The notes beneath the pieces are model-generated. The model was given only the letters and a program-made list of their open reading frames with translations. It was not told the origin of the DNA and searched no databases. Positions 25,375-34,208 of a stretch of 64,000 bases of DNA are shown in pieces. Position numbers and translations under genes: made by a program. Every line of letters begins with the position of its first letter. The stretch's first letter is position 1. Source of the DNA: a virus. The DNA lies in IMG/VR virus record IMGVR_UViG_3300020438_005287, positions 1 to 64,000 of that record, one strand, 5' to 3'.

Positions 25375-26907
25375 TTAAAAAACTTTATTATCAAAAGATT
25401 TTTGCGTATGTTGGCATTCAAGGAAAAAATCTTTCAATTCAGGAAACATTTTACACAAATTTTTATTTCTTTTTTTATCATATTGTACAAAAAATTTTGC
25501 AAAATTTGCTCTATCAATTGCATTACTATTTGTTTTTAAAAATTGTAAATTTCTTTCCATTTTTGCTATCTCAAAATCATAAAATCCATTAAAGTTATCA
25601 ATTTTTGTATTGGTTTTCATAAAATCAATAGCATTTTCTAAATTTTTACTATATATTGATTCCGGTAAAATATTTACTGCCATCCATTTTGGATTCCGCA
25701 GTAAAGGTATATCGAACCAAATTCGCTGGCGAGGATAGTACTCATAATCTGGATGTTTTGTATAAGGATCCTGAATTGGAATCTTAACAATAGTTTGATT
25801 ATTTTTACTAAAATGTGTTCTCAAATCTAAAATAAATTTCAAATAATCTAATGTATTACACACACTGAACACACTGAAAGTATTAATAAACGTTACTGTA
25901 GTATTATTTGTTTCTTGTAAAAACCTATATACATTATCAACCATATAATTAAAATTTAATCCATCACGCACATATTCTGCTTTAGCATTTGTATTATCAA
26001 CACTAATAAAAAGTGCAAAATTTTTCAATGCAGGATTGACGTACCAATGATTACCACTACCAGGGTTAAATCTTTCTTTATCTTCCCAAATTTGTATTTT
26101 TTCTAATTTTTTTACAGCTTGTAAAAATTTATCCATTAATTCTTTCTTGTTAGGAGAAAAATTTGTTGTAATTGATAATTCTAGCCATCTGTTTGGATTG
26201 TTGTACACATAATCTAAAATTTTGTATGTATTAGAATCCATTAATGGTTCACCTCCGGTAATTCTAAAAACTTGTAAAGATTTATAAAGTTTTGGCCACC
26301 AATTCCAAAATGCCGTAATATATGGATTATTTTTTTGAGCTACTTTCAAAGGCATAAATCCTAATTCGTTCAATGCCTCTAAATTATTATGTTTGACAGT
26401 TTTATTACCTTGGTAAATTTCATAATCACCCTTTTCTTGTATATGCTGTTCCCAAGTAGAGCTTAAATGCGGAGAACAATAAGCACAAGAAAGATTACAT
26501 GCTTGATTAAAATTTACTTCAACATAAGTAGGATCAATATTATCTGTATCTAATTTAGAAAAAATTTCTTTTCTAGAATCTTGTGCCCAATATTCACCAG
26601 ATTTATAAACTCTATCACTCCTTTCATTACGTTTTTCTATATCCCAGCAATACGAACATCCACGAGGCTGTGCACCTTTCAACATCATTGTTCTTTCTTG
26701 TTTTTTTTGCCTAGTATTATGTAATGCTGACGGATCATTCAAAATTTCATAAGGATCAATTTTATGTAATGGAGGATGATAACAACTACTGCCTAGTCCA
26801 TTTGTTAAATGCAAAGATACTTGTGCCCATTTGGCATAACACATAGTAGGACTTATCATTTTTAATTGTTTTTCTGCTTTATCAGCATCTGCATTATAAT
26901 CACTCAT
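25375..26907 (-). CDS. N-twitch radical SAM protein
   Basis: A 510-residue protein with the radical SAM motif C137-x3-C141-x2-C144 ('ACNLSCAYC'), 'RITGGEPLMDSN' about 70 residues later, and twitch-type cysteines C23, C42, C84 and C87 ('CSYCW'). It has the phrases 'SPTMCYAKW', 'SCYHPPLHKI' and 'DPSALHN', shared almost word for word with the 28002 protein, so these two are recent paralogues. The single Cys at 42 (not CC) is another trait shared with that protein. The frame is open to 27003; the ATG at 26907 is chosen, giving an 8-bp overlap with the SPASM-type gene. It is the last gene of block A. Confidence 0.88.
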   Translation of the reverse strand: MSDYNADADKAEKQLKMISPTMCYAKWAQVSLHLTNGLGSSCYHPPLHKIDPYEILNDPSALHNTRQKKQERTMMLKGAQPRGCSYCWDIEKRNERSDRVYKSGEYWAQDSRKEIFSKLDTDNIDPTYVEVNFNQACNLSCAYCSPHLSSTWEQHIQEKGDYEIYQGNKTVKHNNLEALNELGFMPLKVAQKNNPYITAFWNWWPKLYKSLQVFRITGGEPLMDSNTYKILDYVYNNPNRWLELSITTNFSPNKKELMDKFLQAVKKLEKIQIWEDKERFNPGSGNHWYVNPALKNFALFISVDNTNAKAEYVRDGLNFNYMVDNVYRFLQETNNTTVTFINTFSVFSVCNTLDYLKFILDLRTHFSKNNQTIVKIPIQDPYTKHPDYEYYPRQRIWFDIPLLRNPKWMAVNILPESIYSKNLENAIDFMKTNTKIDNFNGFYDFEIAKMERNLQFLKTNSNAIDRANFAKFFVQYDKKRNKNLCKMFPELKDFFLECQHTQKSFDNKVF

Positions 26908-28021
26908 GTTTTTTATCAATGAAAAGATTAGCAAATCGTCTTTGCGATTTTTTACAGTTTTCATAACAAAAATGAAAAGGGTTGTAATCAAACTTACTTG
27001 CAAACATTTGTAATGAATTTGTGTGATTTATTATTTGTTCTAATGAAAAATAATGTAAATTATTTTTTTCTCTTAAATGTTTGTACTGATCATGTAATTC
27101 TGACACACTAGATTTGTAAGCTGCTCCATTAGCTGCATTCCCTACCAAACAACATGGATAAACTTTACCTTGTGCTGATACATATAATTCTTGCATAGCA
27201 ACATTAGGATCAGATTCTAATTTATCAAAACTATAACAACGTATACATTCATCTTTTTTTAATTCTACACTCTTCTTTGGTAACGGACTTGGTTTCCCTA
27301 CAAATTTGCCACCAGCAGGCATTTTAGGTAATTCTTTTTCATGATGTTCTAAATAATATTCTAATTCAAAATTTTTGTCTAACACAGGCATAGCAAAATT
27401 TTCTACACCAAATGGATTTTTTAACATTAATGATACTCCATATTTTTCTGCAAGAAGTCTTGCTTCATCTATCTGATGATTATTATGTTTAAATCTTAAA
27501 AAATCCCAATGTATGTTAGCTCCTGTTTCTGCACAAGCAGCAAGATTTGCTTCTAATTTTTTCCAAACAACATTTCTTCTGTAAAGATGGTTTGTATCTT
27601 CTAATCCGTCAATAGAAAAAACAATATAACGATATGTATCTATTTTAGAATGATTATGCACTGAATTTTTAAATAAATTTCCTAATTTTCTAAAAAATTT
27701 AGGATTCCTTAAGCCTCCGTTAGTGTTTAATTGCACCCGAGATACACTATTGTTACAAACATATTCTAAAATTTTATATATATCAGGACACGCCAATGGA
27801 TCTCCTTGACTACCACAAAATAACCATCTTTTAATTTTTTTAGTAAAATTTAAAGGAAACCACTTTTGGAAATTTTCAATATTGATAGAAGTCAAAATTA
27901 AGTCCGGATTGACATTAGGACTATAATTAACATGCCTAGTACAACCAGGACAAGCTGCATTACAAAGTGAACTTGGTTCAATATGCAGTGCATTAATTTT
28001 ATTATATTCCCATTTTATCAT
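26900..28021 (-). CDS. Radical SAM/SPASM-type protein
   Basis: A 373-residue protein with C20-x3-C24-x2-C27 ('LCNAACPGC'), 'FCGSQGDPLACPD' in the GGEP position, 'LNTNGGLRNPKFF' and 'FSIDGLEDTNHLYRR', then C-terminal cysteines in 'CIRCYSFDKLE', 'YPCCLVGN' and 'FCYENCKK', like a SPASM/twitch domain. It is paralogous to the 16804 protein. The GTG-initiated extension to 28045 is rejected: the ATG at 28021 begins 'MIKWEYNKI', has a GAG upstream and overlaps the previous gene by only 20 bp. It lies between the two closely related N-twitch paralogues, so the three may act together. Substrate unknown. Confidence 0.87.
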   Translation of the reverse strand: MIKWEYNKINALHIEPSSLCNAACPGCTRHVNYSPNVNPDLILTSINIENFQKWFPLNFTKKIKRWLFCGSQGDPLACPDIYKILEYVCNNSVSRVQLNTNGGLRNPKFFRKLGNLFKNSVHNHSKIDTYRYIVFSIDGLEDTNHLYRRNVVWKKLEANLAACAETGANIHWDFLRFKHNNHQIDEARLLAEKYGVSLMLKNPFGVENFAMPVLDKNFELEYYLEHHEKELPKMPAGGKFVGKPSPLPKKSVELKKDECIRCYSFDKLESDPNVAMQELYVSAQGKVYPCCLVGNAANGAAYKSSVSELHDQYKHLREKNNLHYFSLEQIINHTNSLQMFASKFDYNPFHFCYENCKKSQRRFANLFIDKKHE

Positions 28022-29390
28022 TATAAATATCTCTAGATTTGGCACACAAATCCCAAAAATCTTTCATTTCCGGAAAAGTATGTAAAAAATTTGTGTTTCG
28101 CCTTTTATCATATTCTGTAAACCAATAAAAAAAATCTTTTCTACCCTCTAAAATTTTATCTTCATCATAATTTGATTGTAAAAAATAATTTTTTACCCTT
28201 CTAAAACGTTCATATTCTAAACTGCTAAACAATGTTGTATCTTTATCATCACAATTTTTATGTATAAAATTTAATATATTATCAAAATATTTACTAAATT
28301 GATCTTTTGGTAATATATTCATATCATATTGTAATGGTTCTTTTAAATATGGAGTATCAAATCTTATACGGCGTGCTTTGCTATTATAAAATTTTTTCCG
28401 TAAATCTAAAATTTTTTGTAAAAATAAGATAAAACTTGTAACACTTAGTATATTAAAAGTACACATAATACTTACATTTCCATTTGTTGATTCTAAAAAG
28501 TATGTTAAATTCTTTTCCCACAACTCTATTTGCAATCCTGTGCGTAAGTATTCAGCCCTATCATTATATGTATCAATACTAGTATATAATTTAAATTTAC
28601 GCACTGATTTTTTGTCTTCTAATAAATTAACTTTTTGTGCAAGTTTTTTAACAAGTCTATGCGTAACTCCTAAATTACTGTTGATATTTAATTCAAGATG
28701 AGGCTTTTTGTTTATTAATAGGTCATCCAAAATCTGCCACGTACTCCTATGCAATAAAGGCTCACCGCCAGTAATTCTTAATATATTAAGTGTTTGGCTA
28801 ACTTCAGGCCACCACTTCCACCATGCATCAACATATGGATTGTCCTTTTCATCAATAGGAGTAAACCAATCAACATTAACACGATGATTACTTACTTGCT
28901 TGACAGGACCATATTTTTCAACTTCAGCATAATACGAACTACTTGCCATTGGATGGCAATATCCGCATTTAAAATTACATTCGTTACTGAAAGAAATTTC
29001 AATGTATTCAGGATTAATATCAAAGTCCCAATTATTTTTAAGTATTTCATCTACCCGATCTTTTTTGTAGATACTTTGATTTCTTATCATTCTATCTGAA
29101 ATATGATCATCACCTAATTCTTCAACGTTCCAACAATATTGGCATCCTTCACACTTAACACCAACTAACATTTGTGCTCGTTCTTTCTTTTTTTGTAATG
29201 TATTATGCAATGCTGAAGGATTTTTTTTAATTTCATTTAATGAAATTTTGTGCGGTGACGGATGATAACAACTATGAGTGTCACCTGTATGCAAATAAAT
29301 TGTTGTATGATGCCACTTTGCTAAACAAAATGTAGGACTTATTTTATCCATCAAAAAATTATTTTGTCTTATTAAATTAGTTTCACTCAT
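28002..29390 (-). CDS. N-twitch radical SAM protein
   Basis: A 462-residue protein with the radical SAM motif C138-x3-C142-x2-C145 ('ECNFKCGYC') and 'RITGGEPLLHRS'. N-terminal twitch-type cysteines are C22, C41, C83 and C86 ('CQYCW'). 'KISPTFCLAKW' and 'SCYHPSPHKI' are nearly the same as in the 25375 protein; the rest of the N-terminal domain and the core also align by eye, so this is its paralogue. The 4-bp ATGA overlap with the upstream gene (29387) and the 20-bp overlap with the SPASM-type gene keep block A translationally coupled. The pair may make a heterodimer or act on two sites of one substrate; this is inference. Confidence 0.88.
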   Translation of the reverse strand: MSETNLIRQNNFLMDKISPTFCLAKWHHTTIYLHTGDTHSCYHPSPHKISLNEIKKNPSALHNTLQKKKERAQMLVGVKCEGCQYCWNVEELGDDHISDRMIRNQSIYKKDRVDEILKNNWDFDINPEYIEISFSNECNFKCGYCHPMASSSYYAEVEKYGPVKQVSNHRVNVDWFTPIDEKDNPYVDAWWKWWPEVSQTLNILRITGGEPLLHRSTWQILDDLLINKKPHLELNINSNLGVTHRLVKKLAQKVNLLEDKKSVRKFKLYTSIDTYNDRAEYLRTGLQIELWEKNLTYFLESTNGNVSIMCTFNILSVTSFILFLQKILDLRKKFYNSKARRIRFDTPYLKEPLQYDMNILPKDQFSKYFDNILNFIHKNCDDKDTTLFSSLEYERFRRVKNYFLQSNYDEDKILEGRKDFFYWFTEYDKRRNTNFLHTFPEMKDFWDLCAKSRDIYNDKMGI

Positions 29391-30598
29391 ATACTTTGAT
29401 TTTCTATACCATATAATTCTGGAAAAACATTATATAAATTTTCATTACGTATAGCATCTCTACTATCAACTTGATTCAAAAAATTTATTTTTTGTTTTTT
29501 CCACAAATCTACACTATACGCTAAATCTAAAAGACTATATAAATTGTTTGCAAAATAATACCCTTCTTTTTTCCAAATACTAGCTTCTGTATAAAATTTG
29601 TCTTTGACTTTATTTTTAAAGGACATTGGTAATACGCAAGGAGAAAAATGTTCAGGATTTTGACAAGCAGTAAAAGTGATATTTGTCGTTTTTGTAAATA
29701 GCCTTTCATTTATCATGTAATGTATAAAATTTATAAGCGTTAAAAAACTAAAATTTGTAACAGTGACATTATAATCTATATTGATATTTGATAATTTTTG
29801 TAACTGTTTTATATTTTTACATACAACTTGCCATTTTGTACCATGCCGTATATACTCTGCACGACTACCATAATGATCAATACTTGCATAAAATTGAACT
29901 TCTTTATATTGATTCCATAGATCAATAATATTCTTTTTTTTATATTTTATTGTACTCATATTTGAATTGTACCGTAGTTTAATATCTACACTACGTCCTG
30001 ATTCAATAATTTTTTCCAGTAAAATAAAATGCTCATTCATTAGCAGCGGTTCTCCGCCTGCAAAATAAACCACTTTGATATTTGGAATTTGCTCTATAAT
30101 TTTATTAACTATAGATTTGTTTGCACTAATAATAGGAAATTCATTTCCATTTTCCTCTGCCCACGAACTACTAAATAGTGACCCGCACATTCTACATTTA
30201 AAATTGCACTTATTACTTAGTCTAACATCTACATATAGCATTTTAAAATTATCTAAAGAACCGTCTGAATTTGTAGATGACACTATATTCTCAAATTCCG
30301 ATTCATATTCAAAAGATGACGTACGAAAACTATTAGCAGAATATTTTTCACTTTTATAACAAGTTTCGCAATATTTAGATGGTTCATCGGCTAGCATCTT
30401 GAGCCGTAGTTCCTTCATTTTTTTAGAATTTGTTAATTCTAAAAAACTTTGTTCTTTTACATTTGAAACGAATGGATTCATATCTCCAAGTAAACAACAA
30501 GGATACATTTCTGAATTAGGAGTAAACATCATATGTATCCAAGGAAACATACAAAAATTTTTACTTTTATTAAAATAATAATTTTTGTCAAATTTCAT
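29387..30598 (-). CDS. N-twitch radical SAM protein
   Basis: A 403-residue protein. The radical SAM motif is C131-x3-C135-x2-C138 ('KCNFKCRMC'), with 'YFAGGEPLLMNEH' later. Twitch-type cysteines are C16 ('FCMFPWIH'), 'CC' at 34-35, C77 and C80 ('CETCY'). It is closest to the 15384 protein of block B (shared 'FPWIH/LPWIH', 'YVDVRLSNKC', 'YSIDxYG/ASIDHYG'). So this subtype is present once in each block. It is the first radical SAM gene of block A, two bases after the glycosyltransferase at 30601, and its start ATG has upstream coding DNA but no visible promoter. Chemistry unknown. Confidence 0.88.
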   Translation of the reverse strand: MKFDKNYYFNKSKNFCMFPWIHMMFTPNSEMYPCCLLGDMNPFVSNVKEQSFLELTNSKKMKELRLKMLADEPSKYCETCYKSEKYSANSFRTSSFEYESEFENIVSSTNSDGSLDNFKMLYVDVRLSNKCNFKCRMCGSLFSSSWAEENGNEFPIISANKSIVNKIIEQIPNIKVVYFAGGEPLLMNEHFILLEKIIESGRSVDIKLRYNSNMSTIKYKKKNIIDLWNQYKEVQFYASIDHYGSRAEYIRHGTKWQVVCKNIKQLQKLSNINIDYNVTVTNFSFLTLINFIHYMINERLFTKTTNITFTACQNPEHFSPCVLPMSFKNKVKDKFYTEASIWKKEGYYFANNLYSLLDLAYSVDLWKKQKINFLNQVDSRDAIRNENLYNVFPELYGIENQSI

Positions 30599-30600
30599 TA

Positions 30601-31524
30601 TTACTCAGGATCTATTACTGCGCGAGATATCCTATCCGGATTGCGATAGACAGTTTTGAAAAATTTATTCTGTTCAGGCATTAACGGATTATCACAAATC
30701 GGTAGTTCTAATTTTGTTTTTATTTTGTTTCCAATATTAATACATCTATTTAACATTTCATCATAATTGTAATTTTTATATTCTTGCCATAATTGATTTA
30801 AATATTTAAAATCTCTGACCTGAATATAATCCCAATCAGTACACATAGTTTTATATAATCCTTGTCTTGCGCCATATATTGCCCATAAACCATTATCCAC
30901 GTCAGTACCTACCATTAACCAAATATATAATCTGTGTAAGTTTTTCCAATGATTCTGTTTAAATTGTGATAGACTTGGCCGTACTCCTTGATCTAATGCC
31001 ATTTTAACACCTTCGCGAAATCCTGCCCTCCATGCCTGATGCGGTGTTGCATTATTATATATATCTGAAAAACATGAATTCATCTGTATGTATTCAACGT
31101 CCCAACAAAAATCAACCTGTGCATGCGGATTGTCAGGTGCAGCATTTTCATGTGTTCGCATGTTTAACACAAATTCACGTGGCCAACACTTAACACCACC
31201 ATTTCCATACATTAATCCGTTAATTACGTTATGTCCGCACCAAGATATAACTTTATTTTCTAGTTCTACATGTTCATCAAAATCGATCTCTTGTGCTAAA
31301 AAATGTTCACGTATACGATTATCACCATCTATTGTAACAAATCTATCTGTTTCACTTATTTTTGCACATGCTTTATGAGCAGCATCTGAACCTTCTACAC
31401 CGTGCACACGTTTGGCCCAAGGTATTTTTTTACATAAATCAGCGTAATTCTGTTCGGCATTGGGTTCATCATAGCTAAGATACACAATGTCATAATCAAG
31501 TACACGAAATTTTTTTTTACTCAT
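30601..31524 (-). CDS. GT-A-like glycosyltransferase
   Basis: A 307-residue protein with a nucleotide-sugar-transferase look: 'YDIVYLSYDEPNAEQNY' at the N-terminus, 'AKRVHGVEGSDAAHKACAK', a DxD-like metal triplet D66-G-D68 ('TIDGDNR') and 'NGLMYGNGGVKCWPR'. These match the C-terminal domain of the 20145 protein nearly one to one, so the two are paralogues, one with and one without the repeat domain. Both stand upstream of a radical SAM block, which suggests that the glycosyltransferase and the radical SAM enzymes act on the same molecule. The Asp triplet and strand pattern support GT-A; sugar and acceptor are unknown. It overlaps the upstream gene by 8 bp. Confidence 0.65.
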   Translation of the reverse strand: MSKKKFRVLDYDIVYLSYDEPNAEQNYADLCKKIPWAKRVHGVEGSDAAHKACAKISETDRFVTIDGDNRIREHFLAQEIDFDEHVELENKVISWCGHNVINGLMYGNGGVKCWPREFVLNMRTHENAAPDNPHAQVDFCWDVEYIQMNSCFSDIYNNATPHQAWRAGFREGVKMALDQGVRPSLSQFKQNHWKNLHRLYIWLMVGTDVDNGLWAIYGARQGLYKTMCTDWDYIQVRDFKYLNQLWQEYKNYNYDEMLNRCINIGNKIKTKLELPICDNPLMPEQNKFFKTVYRNPDRISRAVIDPE

Positions 31525-32077
31525 TGTTTATTTTTTTATAATTATATGAATTAAATCGTTTATTTGTAAACACACTGATATTTGTACCCTCAAACTCAAA
31601 AGGATATTTAAAATCAACAATAAAGTAATGTTCTTGCAATAATTTATCAAATCTTACTATTAACTGCCTATATAAAATGTTTGGATTGTGCAATTTGGTT
31701 ACACTAAAAAATAAATCAATTCGTCTACCAAAATTTTGTGTTGCAACTCCATTTTTTAATTCAGTTGATGGAAAAAATTTCCAACATTTATTAGGACAAT
31801 CTTGTACAATTGACAAATCTGCAGTATCTTGCGTTGTGGGCACTTCGTAAATTATTTGGTTAATGTCAAATGCATCTTCCTCATAATCAGTCTTAGGTGT
31901 TAATTCCAATAAAGTGGTTTTTGGATTTAATTTTACTTGATAGTGTAAGTAACTATCCTTGCCTTGAAAAAATGGTTCAACTTCTTCTAGTGCAACCTCT
32001 AGATAATTTCCGTCAATAGGCATAACATTTGTTATCGAAGTTACGTTGTTTTCAGTATCATAAATTACATACATCAT
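31517..32077 (-). CDS. Unknown protein in glycosyltransferase operon
   Basis: A 186-residue protein with beta-rich sequence, no transmembrane segment and no recognisable catalytic motif; two cysteines are close together ('CPNKCWKF'). The start is Met 32077 (4-bp overlap with the upstream gene) or Met 32074. It is probably a soluble partner or an unrecognised modification enzyme, but function cannot be inferred. It sits between two glycosyltransferase genes in overlapping order, so its expression is tied to theirs. Confidence 0.4.
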   Translation of the reverse strand: MMYVIYDTENNVTSITNVMPIDGNYLEVALEEVEPFFQGKDSYLHYQVKLNPKTTLLELTPKTDYEEDAFDINQIIYEVPTTQDTADLSIVQDCPNKCWKFFPSTELKNGVATQNFGRRIDLFFSVTKLHNPNILYRQLIVRFDKLLQEHYFIVDFKYPFEFEGTNISVFTNKRFNSYNYKKINNE

Positions 32078-32907
32078 AATCCTATCTTTTCACAATATCT
32101 TTCTAGCAACTTATAAGAAAAAAAACATGGTTCAGTATAATGAAAAACTCCTGTCTGTCTATAATTACCAATCACAAGATCAAGATTTTCTGTAACATAT
32201 ACGCCTAGTTGATTTGTCCATTTTTCTTTCACCTGAGTCCATCCTTGAATGTATGGTTTCATATGAACAAATTTAATAATGTTGTTTTTAGTATAAGTTA
32301 TTTGTTTTTCGATACCTAATAGTTTGCATGCTACAGCAGCAGTAATATCCATGCTAGGATATTGAGGATAATGATGTTTTACATATTGTCCATAAAATAA
32401 TTCCCAATTATTTGAAATTAATTCCATCCATGCGTAAAATTCTTTTGCTTTATCTGTTTTTTTAAAAAAATGTAAACCAGAATACAAGTTAGGCAAATTA
32501 TTTTGTGTAAATGCTTTCCTATAATAATCATTATCAATCTTGACTCCTCTATATGTTACAACATCTGTCACATAATAAAGATAATATTGATCTAGAAAAT
32601 TCCACCACAGAGACAAATCTTGTAGGACTATTGTATCTGAATCTAGAACGATAGTTTGATCATATGGCGAAGCATGATATATTTTCCATCTATTCTCGAT
32701 GCTATATCTACTCTTATCTACACTTTTATCATACCAAGGTATTGGTATGATTTTGTCAAACAAATTTATAAATTTATCGGGAATTACATCATTAGTAATC
32801 ACTGATATTTTAACATTTTTATTTTTTACATGTAAACTTGCAGCACATAACAAAGCTTGGTTCACATAGTTAGCACCATCAGCAAATATTACAAAACCTT
32901 TTTTCAT
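32074..32907 (-). CDS. GT-A-type glycosyltransferase (DSD motif)
   Basis: A 277-residue protein with a DxD metal site D89-S-D91 ('QTIVLDSDTIVLQDL') and the flanking strands of GT8-like retaining glycosyltransferases. 'GFVIFADGANYVNQALLCAAS' begins the nucleotide-binding fold, and 'LYSGLHFFKK' resembles the acceptor loop. Members transfer sugars to glycans or proteins using UDP-sugars. It is paralogous in style to 32904 (DTD motif). Overlaps of 4 bp with both neighbours indicate a coupled operon. Length is short but sufficient for the catalytic domain. Substrate not defined. Confidence 0.72.
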   Translation of the reverse strand: MKKGFVIFADGANYVNQALLCAASLHVKNKNVKISVITNDVIPDKFINLFDKIIPIPWYDKSVDKSRYSIENRWKIYHASPYDQTIVLDSDTIVLQDLSLWWNFLDQYYLYYVTDVVTYRGVKIDNDYYRKAFTQNNLPNLYSGLHFFKKTDKAKEFYAWMELISNNWELFYGQYVKHHYPQYPSMDITAAVACKLLGIEKQITYTKNNIIKFVHMKPYIQGWTQVKEKWTNQLGVYVTENLDLVIGNYRQTGVFHYTEPCFFSYKLLERYCEKIGL

Positions 32908-33800
32908 AATTGTATTTCATCAATGCATCTGTTAAGACTATACTTGTTCATAACATGTATAGAATGTTCTTTCCATTTGCATAGGGTGTATTCACCATGA
33001 TATTGTTGTTTTTCTAGTAAAAAAGTGATTTCGTTATCAGATATTTCCCAACAAATATCTTTATCCATGGTATAAAACAACTTTCCTGGCATTTTATTTG
33101 CAAAATTTCCATCTTGATACCCATTCATAATATGAATTGCTATCGAAAACACATGATCATTGCGTAATAAATTTTCACCAACTTGAAAAACTGATCTATA
33201 ATGATTCCAATTTTCTTGGATATGACTTGCTAAATCGAAAAATATTTTATTTACTTGGGTTTTTCTAAAAAATACTACAGTAGCCCAATAAAACTTTACT
33301 CCAACATTGTTTATATAAGAAAATTCACTGTAATCTCTAAATTCAGCTAGATCATAAGATTCATCATATATTAAAAAATCATGTTCTTGATTAAAACAAT
33401 GTTTCCATATATCATCTAAAACAACGATATCAGTATCTAACAATAAAGTTTCTTCATACGGAGTAACATCATAAACATAAGCTCTACAATTATTCTTGAA
33501 CGGTAACCTCTTTTCAACGTTTGTACCATCTCTATAAGACTTTATATGATGATTTTCTGATGGAGATAAAAGTTTTGTATCTGCATTATCAATTTTATCA
33601 TAAACAACTTCTATTACATTATGAAATACATCTTTATAATCTGTGTAATTTTTCTCAAGATATTCTATACTATCAGTAATAACGCTTGTCGGTAAATTCA
33701 AAAATTTTTTTATTTGTTTTGCTAGGAAATATGCTTGTTTAATGTAATCAATCTGCTTGTTATTCCTAGCAATTACTAAAATTCCCTGGGTATTTTGCAT
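32904..33800 (-). CDS. GT-A-type glycosyltransferase (DTD motif)
   Basis: A 298-residue protein with D122-T-D124 ('LLLDTDIVVLDDI') as the metal-binding DxD of a GT-A glycosyltransferase. The N-terminal 'GILVIARNNKQIDYIKQAYF' and 'LPTSVITDS' are the first beta-alpha units of the nucleotide-binding fold. It is the first gene of the glycosyltransferase/radical SAM block A, only one base after the stop of the 114-residue gene at 33802. The similar order and motif to 32074 suggests duplication followed by divergence of acceptor specificity. Confident of the fold and metal site, not of the sugar. Confidence 0.7.
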   Translation of the reverse strand: MQNTQGILVIARNNKQIDYIKQAYFLAKQIKKFLNLPTSVITDSIEYLEKNYTDYKDVFHNVIEVVYDKIDNADTKLLSPSENHHIKSYRDGTNVEKRLPFKNNCRAYVYDVTPYEETLLLDTDIVVLDDIWKHCFNQEHDFLIYDESYDLAEFRDYSEFSYINNVGVKFYWATVVFFRKTQVNKIFFDLASHIQENWNHYRSVFQVGENLLRNDHVFSIAIHIMNGYQDGNFANKMPGKLFYTMDKDICWEISDNEITFLLEKQQYHGEYTLCKWKEHSIHVMNKYSLNRCIDEIQL

Positions 33801-33801
33801 A

Positions 33802-34146
33802 TTAGCTTATGACAAATTCAACAGATCTCTTGCTTCGTAGAACTTTATAATCATTAAGATAAGAATTAGTCGCTAATACATATTTTTCAATAATAGAATC
33901 AAAAAATTCTTGTAAATCATTTATTTCAATTGGCATATCATTATCGTCTATTAAGACTATAGTTTTTTGACACTTTGTCAACATAGCATTACAAAAACTA
34001 ATTAATTCTTTAGTAATTAAAAATTGTCCACCATTTATATACATCATAGCATCTTGATAAAACTTTTCTCGTAATGCTCTTTTTTGATTATCAATTGTAA
34101 CCATAAAATTAGAAAATTCTAAGGCTTTTTCCAATCTTTCATCCAT
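33802..34146 (-). CDS. Small helical protein, unknown
   Basis: A 114-residue protein, helical by its pattern of alternating hydrophobic and charged residues, with no Cys and no known motif. It has a strong ribosome-binding site AAGGAG six bases before the ATG and the upstream leader contains 'ATATAATATAAAGG', similar to the leader of the 35210 start. The gene separates the structural fibre genes from the glycosyltransferase/radical SAM operon. Likely a phage-conserved accessory protein; function unknown. Confidence 0.45.
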   Translation of the reverse strand: MDERLEKALEFSNFMVTIDNQKRALREKFYQDAMMYINGGQFLITKELISFCNAMLTKCQKTIVLIDDNDMPIEINDLQEFFDSIIEKYVLATNSYLNDYKVLRSKRSVEFVIS

Positions 34147-34208
34147 AAGACTCCTTTATATTATATATCAGAAAAATTGGATGTAGGATTATATGTTGAT
34201 AGGAAAAA

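Noticed and set aside
25352-25390. Possible terminator between the convergent genes at 25351 and 25375
   Set aside because: Only a 6-bp AT-only inverted repeat (ATAAAG/CTTTAT) with a long loop; too weak to call.
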